A DNA stretch of 28,576 bases from contig MTSL01000213.1 in NCBI GenBank assembly GCA_002794465.1, positions 1 through 28,576 of the forward strand, given 5' to 3'. Positions 1 to 9,097 of the stretch are shown piece after piece. The notes below the pieces were generated by a model. That model ran no database searches. It was not told the origin of the DNA and was given only the letters and a program-made list of their open reading frames with translations. Source of the stretch: Paramicrosporidium saccamoebae. Lineage: Eukaryota; Rozellomycota. How positions within the stretch are numbered: the stretch's first letter is position 1; each line of letters starts with the position of its first letter. The position numbers and the translations under genes were made by a program.

Positions 1-639
1 CGATATACGCACGCGATCCGTCGTTGGTGTGTACTGATGGGGTTCGTAAAATGGTGAGGTTCAGTTGGGGTGCGTGGAGGTACCATGTTCTGGAATGGCT
101 AGACCAGAAGTGTCAACAGAACGCAACCCGAGCCTGATCAACTACAGGATAGTAGACAATGCGGATCACTACGCAAATAAAACTCGCCCCAAACTAACTG
201 GGCTAGTGCTGTTCAATCATCTCACAGGTGCCATCACGAATACACGCGCTGCCCCTTTTTAGCGGATACCGACTAGCTTCGGTCCATCAGATCTTAAATT
301 CTCAAAAACCTGCCCAGCATTCTTCCCCAAACGACCGCATTACCAAGTACCATGGTAGCGCGTGTGGTAGACTGATCAGCAGGTCACTTACCCAGGACGA
401 AAAAGTCAAAGCCCGCCGATCATAAGCTCTCGCCTCTGATCTTTCCCTCCCTGTCCACTATAAACGGCATCGCCCAAGCTGTTGCGTTGTGGGTCGATTC
501 GCGTTTGAAAAATCCTTGCGCCTTGAATCGATCATTATTGCATATCAGTATAACCCATCACATACTAACACTACCTCTACGTGGGCTGTTGAGACACCAC
601 GTAACAATTATGATTGCCGAAGTTGACCAGTGATGTTGG
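1..639. other. Spacer with no supported gene
   Basis: No convincing coding region is visible on either strand; the open frames are short, lack recognisable motifs and mostly lack ATG starts placed like a gene. A TATA-like hexamer (tataaa) lies at 459-464. A perfect 7-bp inverted repeat (tacgtgg at 578-584, ccacgta at 597-603) lies just upstream of the ankyrin pseudogene. These could be remnants of that gene's promoter, but nothing proves it. Confidence 0.5.
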
Positions 640-1743
640 TAAAGTATTGACGAGCCATTCTGCTACTTTACCATCCGTTACTGGGATCATACGTGTTATC
701 ATACTTTCCGACATGGCAGTCTTGATGCATTGAAATTGTTACACAGTATTAAGGAAATGCAATGCCCAGAATCGTGGCGGGTAAGTACGGCCGCCACATC
801 GGGGCATCTAGAAACCATCAAGTGGGTATTTGAAGAGTTTGGAACCAAGATAAATTGGAATGACGTAATTGCCAAGTCCTACACAAGCATCGACTCTCAT
901 GAAATCATCAGGTATCTCCAAGGTGAGGCCAAGATTTTATTGCCGCTTGAGGTAGATCTTGCGTTGTTGGCAAGGGAAGGCCGCTTGGAATAATTGCAGG
1001 CTAAATATACTGGTGCTGAATCAAAAGAAGATTTCCCATGGAAGGATGTAGCCAATGCCGCAGCTAGTTGTGGCCACGTTGAAATTCTCAAATGGGCTTA
1101 CAAAGAGTCCAGCACTCTTCGGGATGATGAATCTGTGGAGGCTGCCTGCAAAAGAGACAATTTCGCAGCTCTGCGCAACATGTTTGAAGCTTACACCAAT
1201 ATAATGGTGCCTGCAGACAAAATGCCTCGAGTTAGCACAAAGCGTATCCTCTACACCGCCATACACAATAAGCAGGAGGAAGTGGACTGGATATTAAAAA
1301 GCCATCTGAACAATGCGCCGCCAAGACTGGATAAGATTTAATACGATCAGAAACTTGTACCTGAAGACACATGGCTCCGCGTATTCAAATGGATTGCATC
1401 AAGGACAGAAAGCACTGTCAAAGTTGAATTAAGGCTGATGCAACGCGCTATTGAGAGCAACCATGAGCAAGTATCTCCCATAACTACAGACATTGTAGCA
1501 ACGGTCGTACTGGTTGGTAGCCTCAAAATTATCGAGACGATAATATACGCAAGCGATTCACCATCAGCGTGCGCCACAAAGATGACGAATATGGTAGCAA
1601 ATACTTCGCATGGGCGGAAGTACGATGCCTTGGATTGGATGTGGAAGACGTTTGCAATACTCCCAGCTAGACTGGGATGGGACGAGTATCTTTACAAATG
1701 GAAGGCAGACAAGCTCAAGCAGCAACGATCATTGTACAAATAA
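640..1743 (+). pseudogene. Ankyrin-repeat protein pseudogene with in-frame stops
   Basis: One reading frame from about 643 to 1743 encodes ankyrin-type repeats of the kind with an 'HGSLDALKLLH', 'GHLETIKWVFEE' and 'GHVEILKWAYKES' signature, so it was probably a multi-ankyrin protein. The frame is kept throughout but is broken by TAA at 991-993 and at 1339-1341. Further stops (TGA 631-633, TAA 640-642) separate it from an in-frame ATG at 610. The sequence on both sides of each stop reads as continuous repeat protein, which looks like nonsense mutation rather than frameshift. A splice explanation was considered: a 48-nt GT...AG segment at 952-999 would remove the first stop, but it would also delete repeat sequence and is longer than every other intron in the window. 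No similar intron removes the second stop. Function unknown; the repeats would mediate protein binding. Confidence 0.6.
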
Positions 1744-1819
1744 AGTTTATACTAAAAGAGTTAGGTCGACGCTAACACTGAGATTAGTACAGGTTGGGAA
1801 AAGTACAAGATTAAATTGC

Positions 1820-1861
1820 AGCAATTGATATTGATATTGACACTGATATTGATATTGATAT
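1820..1861. repeat. Simple repeat, hexamer attgat/tgatat
   Basis: About seven imperfect copies of a 6-bp unit (ttgata with one ttgaca variant) run through this stretch between the ankyrin pseudogene and the NEDD1-like gene. Confidence 0.8.
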
Positions 1862-1881
1862 GTACTGATCCGTAGGAAAAT

Positions 1882-1912
1882 TGGTTATCCCCAAGGCCCG
1901 CTATGCGACATC
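1882..1912 (-). repeat. Possible degraded end of the dispersed repeat
   Basis: On the minus strand this reads gtcgcatagcggg...ggggataa. It resembles the gtcgcgtagtggggataa head of the dispersed repeat family found elsewhere in the window, with a short insertion. The match is short and could be chance. Confidence 0.3.
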
Positions 1913-1914
1913 AT

Positions 1915-2003
1915 TTATTGAATGTTTGTTGAATATTTATTGAATGTTTGTTGAATATTTGTTGAGCATTTGTTGGGTATTTGTTGAATATTTATTGAAT
2001 AAA
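1915..2003. repeat. 11-bp minisatellite starting at the NEDD1-like stop codon
   Basis: About eight imperfect copies of an 11-bp unit (tttgttgaata / tttattgaatg). On the minus strand the array starts inside the last codons of the NEDD1-like gene (ttt att caa taa) and continues downstream as repeated 'attcaacaa' units. The unit contains AATAAA-like sequence, so the array may also serve as the polyadenylation region. Confidence 0.85.
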
Positions 2004-2730
2004 TCGGGCCTTTAGTCTCTCATTCTCTTCTTGAAGAGCACGACATTCATCTGCAAGTTTTTTGAACGCATCGGGCATGGATGACAATATTTGTCTCAGC
2101 ATAGTCTATAATAATGAATGATCTAACGTGGTACTTGTTGCGCCAATGTCTGCTTAATGAGATCAACGTGAAGATTTTGGATATCGTTTCTGATTTCATG
2201 CATGCTTTCTGCAACCGACTTTTCGACCAAGGATCGAATCATTTCTGGCATCTGATTCTGCTCGCCGTCTCTGGGGAGTGTAAACTTTGGTCGCTCATCA
2301 AGGTCAATGCGAGTCTTATCTGCAGTGGAAGGGATAGGAAAGCGGTCGCGAATAGTCTCAGACTCTCTCAATGGAGCAGGAGTTTCGGGCGGTTTGCTAT
2401 AAGATAGACGCCCGGATATTGAGAGTCTTCCAAGCTTGTCGCTCGAAGTCTTTTCGTCGGCGTACCTCCGGAACGGAGTCTTTCCATACTCAGAAAAGTC
2501 CTCATTATCCGAGGAGGCCGCCGATGTGACATGGCGGGCGACGCTACTAGAGTGGGTGGGCGTGGCAGTTCGGGGTTGTATTTCAGCGACAGCTTCTCCC
2601 TTTAATTTGCTGGCGCCAACTGGAGAAAAAGAGGCCAAAGCTGCATGTGAGTTGCCAAGAATGAAATACCTGGATCAGGCCTAGAAGTGCCGATAGAGGA
2701 CGTGCGTGTTGAATACCCGCCGAGTGACAT
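1992..2730 (-). CDS. NEDD1/GCP-WD C-terminal domain protein (gamma-tubulin adaptor), no WD40 part
   Basis: Predicted 226-aa protein from three exons, complement(join(1992..2105,2135..2640,2670..2730)), with two 29-nt introns (2106-2134 and 2641-2669). The splices join an ATG exon and a C-terminal exon to the central frame and remove in-frame stops. The last ~70 residues match the C-terminal domain of NEDD1: a helix containing 'RNDIQNLHVDLIKQ' followed by a coiled-coil end 'ALQEENERLKARF'. In animals and plants this domain binds gamma-tubulin and recruits the gamma-tubulin ring complex to centrosomes and spindles. Residues ~1-150 are Ser/Thr/Pro-rich and low complexity, a plausible phospho-regulated linker. 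The N-terminal WD40 propeller of canonical NEDD1 (~660 aa in human) is absent. Its upstream neighbour, kexin, ends one base before this start, so its promoter must lie within kexin coding sequence. The family call rests on recall of the human sequence, not a database search. Confidence 0.75.
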
Positions 2731-2731
2731 G

Positions 2732-4809
2732 TTATTTTTTATTTTTATTTACTTTTAAAATGGATTCAGTGGGCAAACTTTCCATATTGTACACAATGTC
2801 CTCACGATGATTAAATGTGCTGGGAATCGGGGCAAACTGACTTTTCTGGAGCATACGGTACTTTCGAAACACCAGAAGAGCAATAATTAGGATGAGCAAA
2901 GCAGCGCTAGCGACCAGAGTTGTCATGAGAAGAATTGGCGACGCCTCCACATCATCGCTAGCCACTCCCCGCCCAAGATCCCAAATGCCGTCCTTGTCAT
3001 CAAAGTATTCCGCGTTCGGAGGATAGTAGTTGCGCAGAAACGATTCTGCAAATACTTCATTAGATTCTATGACGTCCTTAGAAAGCGATCCCCAAAAGGA
3101 AATCCGAAAGTTTTCGAGAATCCCAGTGCCAGACGTCTTTGGCGAATTTTTCACCGTCAAGGACCACACACCTTGAATAGGTTCTCCCCAGAACGCCAGT
3201 GTCATCATAGTCCAGTCCCTGAGGCCTTTTGGACTAGTGTCCAAAGGACGACGGGTGGCAAGTGGAATGACAGTGCCGGATGGAGACTTTAGAAAAATTG
3301 TCAAATCCCCACGAGACGAATGCTTGATATTTAGTGTCACTGTGACCTGTTCCAGATTGCTAATATTTTCGAGATGCATGGAACGAATTACATTCTCATC
3401 AATCAAAAACTCTTTGACGGCCTCCTGGGATTTGGAAATTGCCAAATTGCATACAATTCGGGGCATTGACCGGACTGTCATCTTGTCCACGCTTTTCCAT
3501 GTCCTTGCAGCCTCTACAATTTTGTGGGCATCAACTTTGCCAAATCCAAATCTGTAGCTGTAAAGTCGTCCAGCGCCATTTCGGATCCATGAAGAGTCTT
3601 TGGGGCTAAACGAAACTGCAGTTTGTACGCAAATGTACCAAAGGTCCCGCCATGTGAGATTGGGATTGACTGAGAGCGCCAATGCCAAAATTCCCGCAAC
3701 CATGGGGGCTGCCGCCGAAGTCCCCCCATGCTTCAGGGTGCATCGATTGCCTCCGAGGTCTGTTGTTGGGATTTTATAATCCTCGTTGCTACTGTATGCA
3801 GTGACGAGCTGAGCACTGCATGGCTCCATGTACTTGGGCATTTTGTGATTCACATCGATCGCCCCTACAGTCAATGCAAATATTCCGTTTGCATAGCCAT
3901 CATAGTTGCAATTGTCCACCGATTTCCCATTCCCGGCGGCAAAGACATATATGGATCCCTTTCCACCACGACCATTCACAAGCCCATCTATAAAGGAGCG
4001 CAATACCAAAGCGTCGGGAGCGTCAATGGCCTTGCCATCGTCAGCAGGTCCCCAGCTGCAGGAATAAATGTGATTCTCGTGGTATTTGTGCACGACCGCC
4101 GCAGCTTCATTGGTGCTGGACACGGCCATGGACAGAATTCTAATGGCAGAGATTTGTGCCTCGGGACAAATGCCCACTCCGCAGATGCCATTGTCTGGTT
4201 TCGAGACTAACTGCCCGGCGCAGCGGGTTCCGTGGTGATCTCTCAAGGTTGGGTCGGGTACCGGAAGCAACTTTCCAGAGTTAAAGTCATAGGACAGGTC
4301 TTTTCGGAACGCATCCTTCAAATCTGAATGCTCATAGTCCACTCCTACAGAATCAATTCTCCCATGAAATTTGTACCGTCATCGATTAAACTAATCACGA
4401 CGCCCTTGCCCTTAACGCCCTTTTCCCAAACAGGACCAACATTGAGGTCATGTCCCGGTGTCTTCCGATTGAACAAGTACCATTGTTTGGAAAAGAGCGG
4501 ATCATTAAAGACTTTAGTATCTGTGCCCGCCGCCATGCGGGAGCTGAGAGAGTGCGTGCGGACATTATAGAGTGTCTTCTTTCTCTGCTTTAACCACTGA
4601 TACATTGCCACTCGACGCTTCAAGTCGACAACTTGAGCAAAGTCACACAGAATAGAGTGCGGCATCCAGGCCAGCACAGCGCAAGGAAACGAACGCGGGA
4701 GAACAAACTGTTCAGCAAACTCTACCACAACCGACCCGTGCGACAGTAACACATAGCTCAAAAAGAATAGACATGCAACTTTAAGAGACCATGGTACAGC
4801 CAGACGCAT
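2732..4809 (-). CDS. KEX2: Kexin/furin-type proprotein convertase (subtilisin family S8)
   Basis: Predicted 681-aa type I membrane protease, complement(join(2732..4344,4377..4809)). The 32-nt intron 4345-4376 splits the catalytic Asp motif; splicing restores 'LIDDGVDYEHSDL'. The ATG at 4809 begins a signal peptide (residues ~1-27). A short prodomain follows, with a basic stretch (KQRKK, ~residue 82) as possible autoprocessing site. Catalytic residues are Asp143, His182 (DHHGTRCAG), oxyanion Asn ~283 (AAGNG) and Ser354 (GGTSAAAP). A P-domain (~435-580) is followed by a juxtamembrane stretch, one membrane helix (~640-660) and a basic cytosolic tail. The family cleaves secretory precursors after paired basic residues in the late Golgi. 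Likely clients are secreted or surface proteins such as the membrane proteins in this window, but that is inference. AATAAA-like sequences occur within its last codons. Confidence 0.95.
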
Positions 4810-5076
4810 AAGCCAGTGCAAGCCGAGATGCAATTTATGGCTTGCGATTCAGCCCCCCGATTTGGAATTTTGATAAATACATTCTTTGTGTGTGTTTAAA
4901 GTTATATTAGTTACCATCAGCTATAATAGTGTCGCGTAGTGGGGATAATACCGCGGCCCAGTTTACTGCTAATTCTAGAATAGTATAGATACACATCACA
5001 TCTCACTGTCCTCAAATACCCAGCAAAGCGATCCACAATTCACTCATCACCACAGAGCCATCTATTACACTCTTAC
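4810..5076. other. Spacer between kexin start and EF-G end
   Basis: It holds the kexin upstream region and one copy of the dispersed repeat (4931-5026). No gene is seen. Confidence 0.6.
4931..5026 (+). repeat. Dispersed repeat copy A
   Basis: Begins gtcgcgtagtggggata, continues through gtttactgctaattct and ends acatctcactgtcctcaaatacccagc. These blocks recur in the same order in copies C and D. This copy stops before the ctaatcaatcctct...acgtcac tail seen in the others. Confidence 0.85.
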
Positions 5077-7299
5077 TCACATCCCCCCGCCGGCTGCTTT
5101 GGCAAATTCGGCCACTAGGGCTTGCTGTGTACTACTGGCAACAGGAGCATACGTTTTGTATTCCATGGAAAACTCGCCCTTTCCCTGCGTGAGGGAGCGA
5201 AGCTCGGTAGAATATCCAAACATGTTGTTGAGCGGAACGTCGGCAGTAATCACCAAAAAGTCGTCTTGGGTGTCCGTGTCCACAATAAGGCCCTTCTTCT
5301 TGTTGATAGTCCCCATCACTGCCCCTTGGAACTCAACTGGCACCGTAATGGACACTTTCATGATCGGCTCCAGAATGGCCGGTTTGGCCTTTGCAACAGC
5401 CTGGCGGAATCCTTGGATGGTTGCTGAACGGAACGAATATTCATTAGAGTCGACAACATGGGAAGATCCATCGAGCAAGACAATCCGAGTACCCACCACA
5501 GGATGGCCAATGATAGAGCCTTTCAAAGTCGCCTCGTTGAATCCCTTTTCGCACGCAGTAATGTACTCGGTCGGGATGGCTCCTCCAACCACTTGGTTGA
5601 CAAATACGTTATTAAACCTCGAAACGTCATCTGTGGCTTCGCCATACCAGTCACCGACCGGCTCAATGTATCCCGCCACACGTCCAAACTGGCCTGCTCC
5701 CCCCGACTGTTTCTTGTGGGTATAGTCGAATTCGGCCCGACTTGTAATGGTTTCTCGGAATGCAACCTGTGGTTTCCCAGTGGTGCAGGGACAATTATAC
5801 TCGCGTTTCATGCGCTCAACGTAAATTTCCAAATGAAGCTCGCCCATCCCAGAGATGATAGTTTCATGGCTCTCAGAATCAATGTGCACCCTAAACGTCG
5901 GATCCTCTTTTTGGAAACGCGCAAGTGCTTTGGTAAAATTGGGATTGTCCTTGGCAGTGGGCCGAATTGCAAGGGAAATGACCGGCTCTGGCACATGCAT
6001 GGGACTCATAGTGGCCCGGACAGTCCCATCAGTAAACGTATCGCCAGAGGCACATTCCACACCAAACATGGCGCAAATCTCTCCAGCGCCCACCTCGTCC
6101 ACATCCTCCATCTCGTTGGCATGCATCCGTACCAGACGGGGCACTTTGACCTTTTTTCCATTGGCCACATTGACAATATAAGCTCCGCGCACTAATTTTC
6201 CCTGGTAGATTCTCATATAGGTGAGCTGTCCAAACTTGCTCTCTTCAAGTTTAAAGGCCAGCCCTACAAAGGGGGCCTCTGAAACCGTGCTCATTTGAAG
6301 CTTTTCCTTGCTTTGGCAGTCGTATGCACTGTTAGTGACTTCGGCTGGGTTTGGGAGATAGTCAATCACACCGTTCAATAAAAGCTGCACTCCAACGTTT
6401 TTGTAAGCCGCCCCCATGAACACTGGGATCATTGACCTGGATATTGTTGCCCTTCGGATGGCAGCCTTTAATTCCTCAACCGGAGGATCCTGCTCCAGCA
6501 AGAAATATTCAGCAATCTGATCATCAACATTGGCAAGCACGCTCACAAGTTCGCTCCTCTTGGCTCGTGCCAAGGCTTTCAAGTCTTCTGGAATGTCTTT
6601 TTCTATAATCTGATCCCTAAACTGTTAGCACAACTAAGACGGTGAGCCGTACCCAAACGGACCGTGGAAATAGAGTGCCCGCTCCCTAACGAGATCCACA
6701 ACTCCAACATGGGCATCTTCAGTGCCAATGGGAATTTGCACCGCCGCTGCATTGTGCTTTAGTTTGCTGCGCATCTTGTCAATGACATTAAATGGATTGG
6801 CCCCCAGCCTGTCAAGTTTGTTGATAAAGGCGATCCGTGGAATGTCGTATCGCTTCATTTGACGATCAACAGTCATTGTCTGACTCTGGACTCCACTGAC
6901 TCCGCACAGTACAAGAATGGCACTATCCAAGACACGGAGAGCGCGCTCCACCTCAATGGTAAAATCCACATGTCCCGGAGTATCAATAATGTTGATATTC
7001 TTGCCAGTCCAATGGCAATATGTGGCAGCGGACTGGATGGTAATGCCCTTTTCGCGCTCAAGGTCCATACTGTCCATTTTGGCCCCAACTCCATCTTTTC
7101 CCCGTACCTCGTGTATCGAATCGATACGACCAGTATAATACAAAATGCGCTCCGTAAGAGTCGTCTTTCCAGAATCAATGTGAGCAGAAATTCCAATATT
7201 CCGCAGATTTTCTAACCGTGCCTACAATAAGAACTATTATGACATTGCTACTGCATCGACGATTGTTGAAGAGTTTCTCCCAAAAGAAACATTTCTCAT
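5077..7299 (-). CDS. MEF1: Mitochondrial translation elongation factor G
   Basis: Predicted 718-aa GTPase, complement(join(5077..6616,6653..7221,7252..7299)), with introns of 36 nt (6617-6652) and 30 nt (7222-7251). Both carry in-frame stops, and splicing restores conserved sequence ('[17 protein letters not shown]' across the first). The 5' exon gives a short Arg/Ser-containing leader, consistent with mitochondrial import. GTPase motifs: P-loop AHIDSGKT (29-36), switch I 'REKGIT', DTPGH, and NKLDR. Domains II-V follow, including '[19 protein letters not shown]' (domain III) and the C-terminal domain V. EF-G1 drives ribosome translocation in mitochondria; EF-G2, the recycling factor, is the alternative, but the overall match is closer to MEF1/GFM1. 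The 36-nt intron has a clear CTAAC branch-point-like sequence 8 nt from its 3' end; the others are less clear. Confidence 0.93.
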
Positions 7300-7405
7300 C
7301 AGACGAAACCTTATGGGCCTGAATGAAGAATGTATAATTGTGAAAGAATACATTGTGGGAAGATGAGCCAGGGATGAGGTAGATGGTGGATGTCTTGAGA
7401 GCATG

Positions 7406-7530
7406 TGTGACGTAGAGGCCGAGGCAGAGGATTGATTAGTTGGGTATTTGACGTAGAGGATTGATTAGTTGCTGGGTATTTGAGGGCAGTGAGATGTGTA
7501 TCCATACTATTTATCCCCGCTACGCGACAC
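7406..7530 (-). repeat. Dispersed repeat copy B with internal deletion
   Basis: On the minus strand it reads cgcgtagcggggataaatagtatggatacacatctcactg, then two tandem copies of the aaatacccaactaatcaatcctct tail, ending cctctacgtcac. Compared with copy C it lacks the ~43 bp between two atagtatgga blocks. Confidence 0.85.
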
Positions 7531-7696
7531 ATGCATCACAAGATATTCATGTGAAAGGATCAATTATACCATTTTATTGAGACACAAACCTCACACGGAA
7601 TCCCACAGTACACTAATCCACTACTGTGTAACAGATGGACAGTTTTACTTGAATCTCTGCTAATTATTACATTACTCCCGCCTTTCAATTTAACAA

Positions 7697-7740
7697 CCCC
7701 CTAATTCCCTAATCCCCTACTCCCCTAATCCAACTCCCCT
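7697..7740 (-). repeat. G-rich array just after the MDH stop (telomere-like, G-quadruplex motif)
   Basis: On the minus (mRNA) strand, starting five bases after the stop codon, five runs of three to five G are separated by short loops (agta, atta, aatta and one 10-nt loop). The units resemble gattagggg. The last four runs fit the simple G-quadruplex pattern (at least 3 G, loops of 7 nt or less). Confidence 0.8.
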
Positions 7741-7745
7741 CAGTC

Positions 7746-8797
7746 TCAATGGGCGTGGGAACGGGCAAACTCTTCACCTTTTCGTATGTCCTTTGCCAAG
7801 TCTGCCAGGGCAGTTTTGAGGAGCTCCTTCTCGTAGGGAGAGAGGTTTTCAGGCAAAATCGACTTGACTGAGCCGTTAGGGCCAAGCTTTACCTCTGATG
7901 CAAAGTATCCAGTCTCAAATGCATCAGTTTTGACAAAGGCCACGGGATTCACAGAGGAGACGCCATCAATGACGGCTACAAAGGAGTCGTAAAACTCTTT
8001 GGCCGCAAAGGCCATGCTCAGAGTTGCCGATCCTGCCCCCGCTTTGGCCTTGACAACCTCGTCTCCTCCGTATTGGATACGTTGCACCAGGCTCTTGCTT
8101 TCCTCTTCAGTAAACTTTACCGAGGCGGTAGAGAGGATGGGCACAATGGTGGGGCCAGAGTGGCCTCCAACTACCTTGACCGTCACATCAGTAGGGTTTA
8201 GACCCTTCATCTCGGCAATAAACGTACGGGCGCGAATAATGTCCAGAGTAGTGACGCCAAAGACGTTCGGCTGAGCAACACCCAACGACTTCATCGTCTC
8301 ATAGGCAATTGGCACCGTCGAGTTGACCGGGTTCGAGATGATGAGTACGTGGGCCGACGGACAGTACTTTGCACACGCCGCAACGAGATTGCGAACAATT
8401 GAGGCGTTAATGTTGAACAGATCATCACGCGTCATTCCCGGCTTGCGGGGTACGCCAGCGGGGATGATAACCACATCGGCCTTGTCCAACGCATGCGGCA
8501 ATTCCCCCTCGCCAGAGAAGCCCTTTACCCGGGATGCGGTGGGAATGTGCGCCAAATCTGCAGCCATTCCCATGTTGGCAATGTCGTACAAGGCGAGGTC
8601 CGAAATTCGAGACTTGGCGTCACTCTTCAGCAGCAGGGAAAGAGGCTGGCCAATTCCACCAGCAGCCCCCAGCACCGCAACCTTGCGAAGTTTCCCGGTC
8701 GAATACATTGCCGAGCCTCTGATCTAAGGACTCAATGCGTCAGCATACCAAGTACCGGAACGTGTCGAGACAAAGAGCCAACAAAGGTTGCACGCAT
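7746..8797 (-). CDS. MDH1: Malate dehydrogenase, mitochondrial, NAD-dependent
   Basis: Predicted 339-aa enzyme, complement(join(7746..8723,8756..8797)), with a 32-nt intron (8724-8755). A later ATG at 8708 would already encode the enzyme fold. The spliced start at 8797 is preferred because it adds an amphipathic, Arg/Ser-rich leader 'MRATFVGSLSRHVPIRGSAM', typical of a mitochondrial targeting peptide, with a plausible cleavage near RGSAM/YST. Motifs: NAD-binding GAAGGIGQPL (33-42), 'IPAGVPRKPGM' with substrate Arg, 'SNPVNSTVPI', 'TTLDIIRAR', and catalytic His202 in GGHSGPT. It oxidises malate to oxaloacetate in the TCA cycle. The sequence is of the mitochondrial/bacterial-like MDH class rather than the cytosolic class. 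Confidence 0.95.
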
Positions 8798-8829
8798 GAA
8801 TCCTGCACTGTTTAATTACGGAAAATTGT

Positions 8830-9065
8830 GATTGGGTGACCAATCTCTTCGACAGACTCGCGGAACATAGTCAAGTTCCCATCTGAAATGCCATTGGTTC
8901 AACCAGGACGGTTGTGATTGGTGACCGCCGACTACTGGAGGATTGCTAATTGGAGGGACTGATAGCTGCTCGTGTACTGAATCTGGTTGGTTAGGAGACT
9001 GCATTCACACGTAATCGGACGAATCACAATGCAGATTGGGTGCGTCCAGACCTTGACTATAATAG
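8830..9065 (+). promoter_or_regulatory. CCAAT-box cluster and TATA-like box upstream of first paralog
   Basis: CCAAT/ATTGG pentamers lie at 8831-8835, 8840-8844, 8893-8897, 8917-8921, 8949-8953 and 9035-9039; the first two form an inverted pair. A TATA-like tataatag at 9058-9065 lies about 33 nt before the ATG at 9098. CCAAT boxes are bound by the HAP/NF-Y complex in fungi and animals. The cluster also sits upstream of MDH (start 8797, minus strand), so it could serve both genes. Confidence 0.5.
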
Positions 9066-9097
9066 AATGCTCAAGCTAGCACCGGTATCCACGATCC

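Larger units (their letters stand above)
7300..7745. other. Spacer between EF-G start and MDH end
   Basis: It contains a copy of the dispersed repeat (7406-7530) and a C-rich/G-rich array next to the MDH stop (7697-7740). No gene is seen. The EF-G promoter must lie here; no TATA box is obvious. Confidence 0.6.

Noticed and set aside
65-425. Two overlapping ~65-codon open frames
   Set aside because: No family motif, no plausible splice to neighbours and no codon signal visible; treated as chance.
952-999. Possible 48-nt intron removing the first ankyrin stop
   Set aside because: It would delete repeat-like coding sequence, is longer than all other introns here, and leaves the second stop at 1339 unexplained.
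5099-6195. Long antisense open frames within EF-G (up to 245 codons)
   Set aside because: They are shadows of the well-supported EF-G frame on the other strand and contain no motif.
7697-7740. Interstitial telomere tract
   Set aside because: The units vary in length and only partly match TTAGGG; better described as a degenerate G-rich array beside a stop codon.
8323-8831. Antisense open frames over MDH
   Set aside because: They overlap conserved MDH motifs and encode nothing recognisable.
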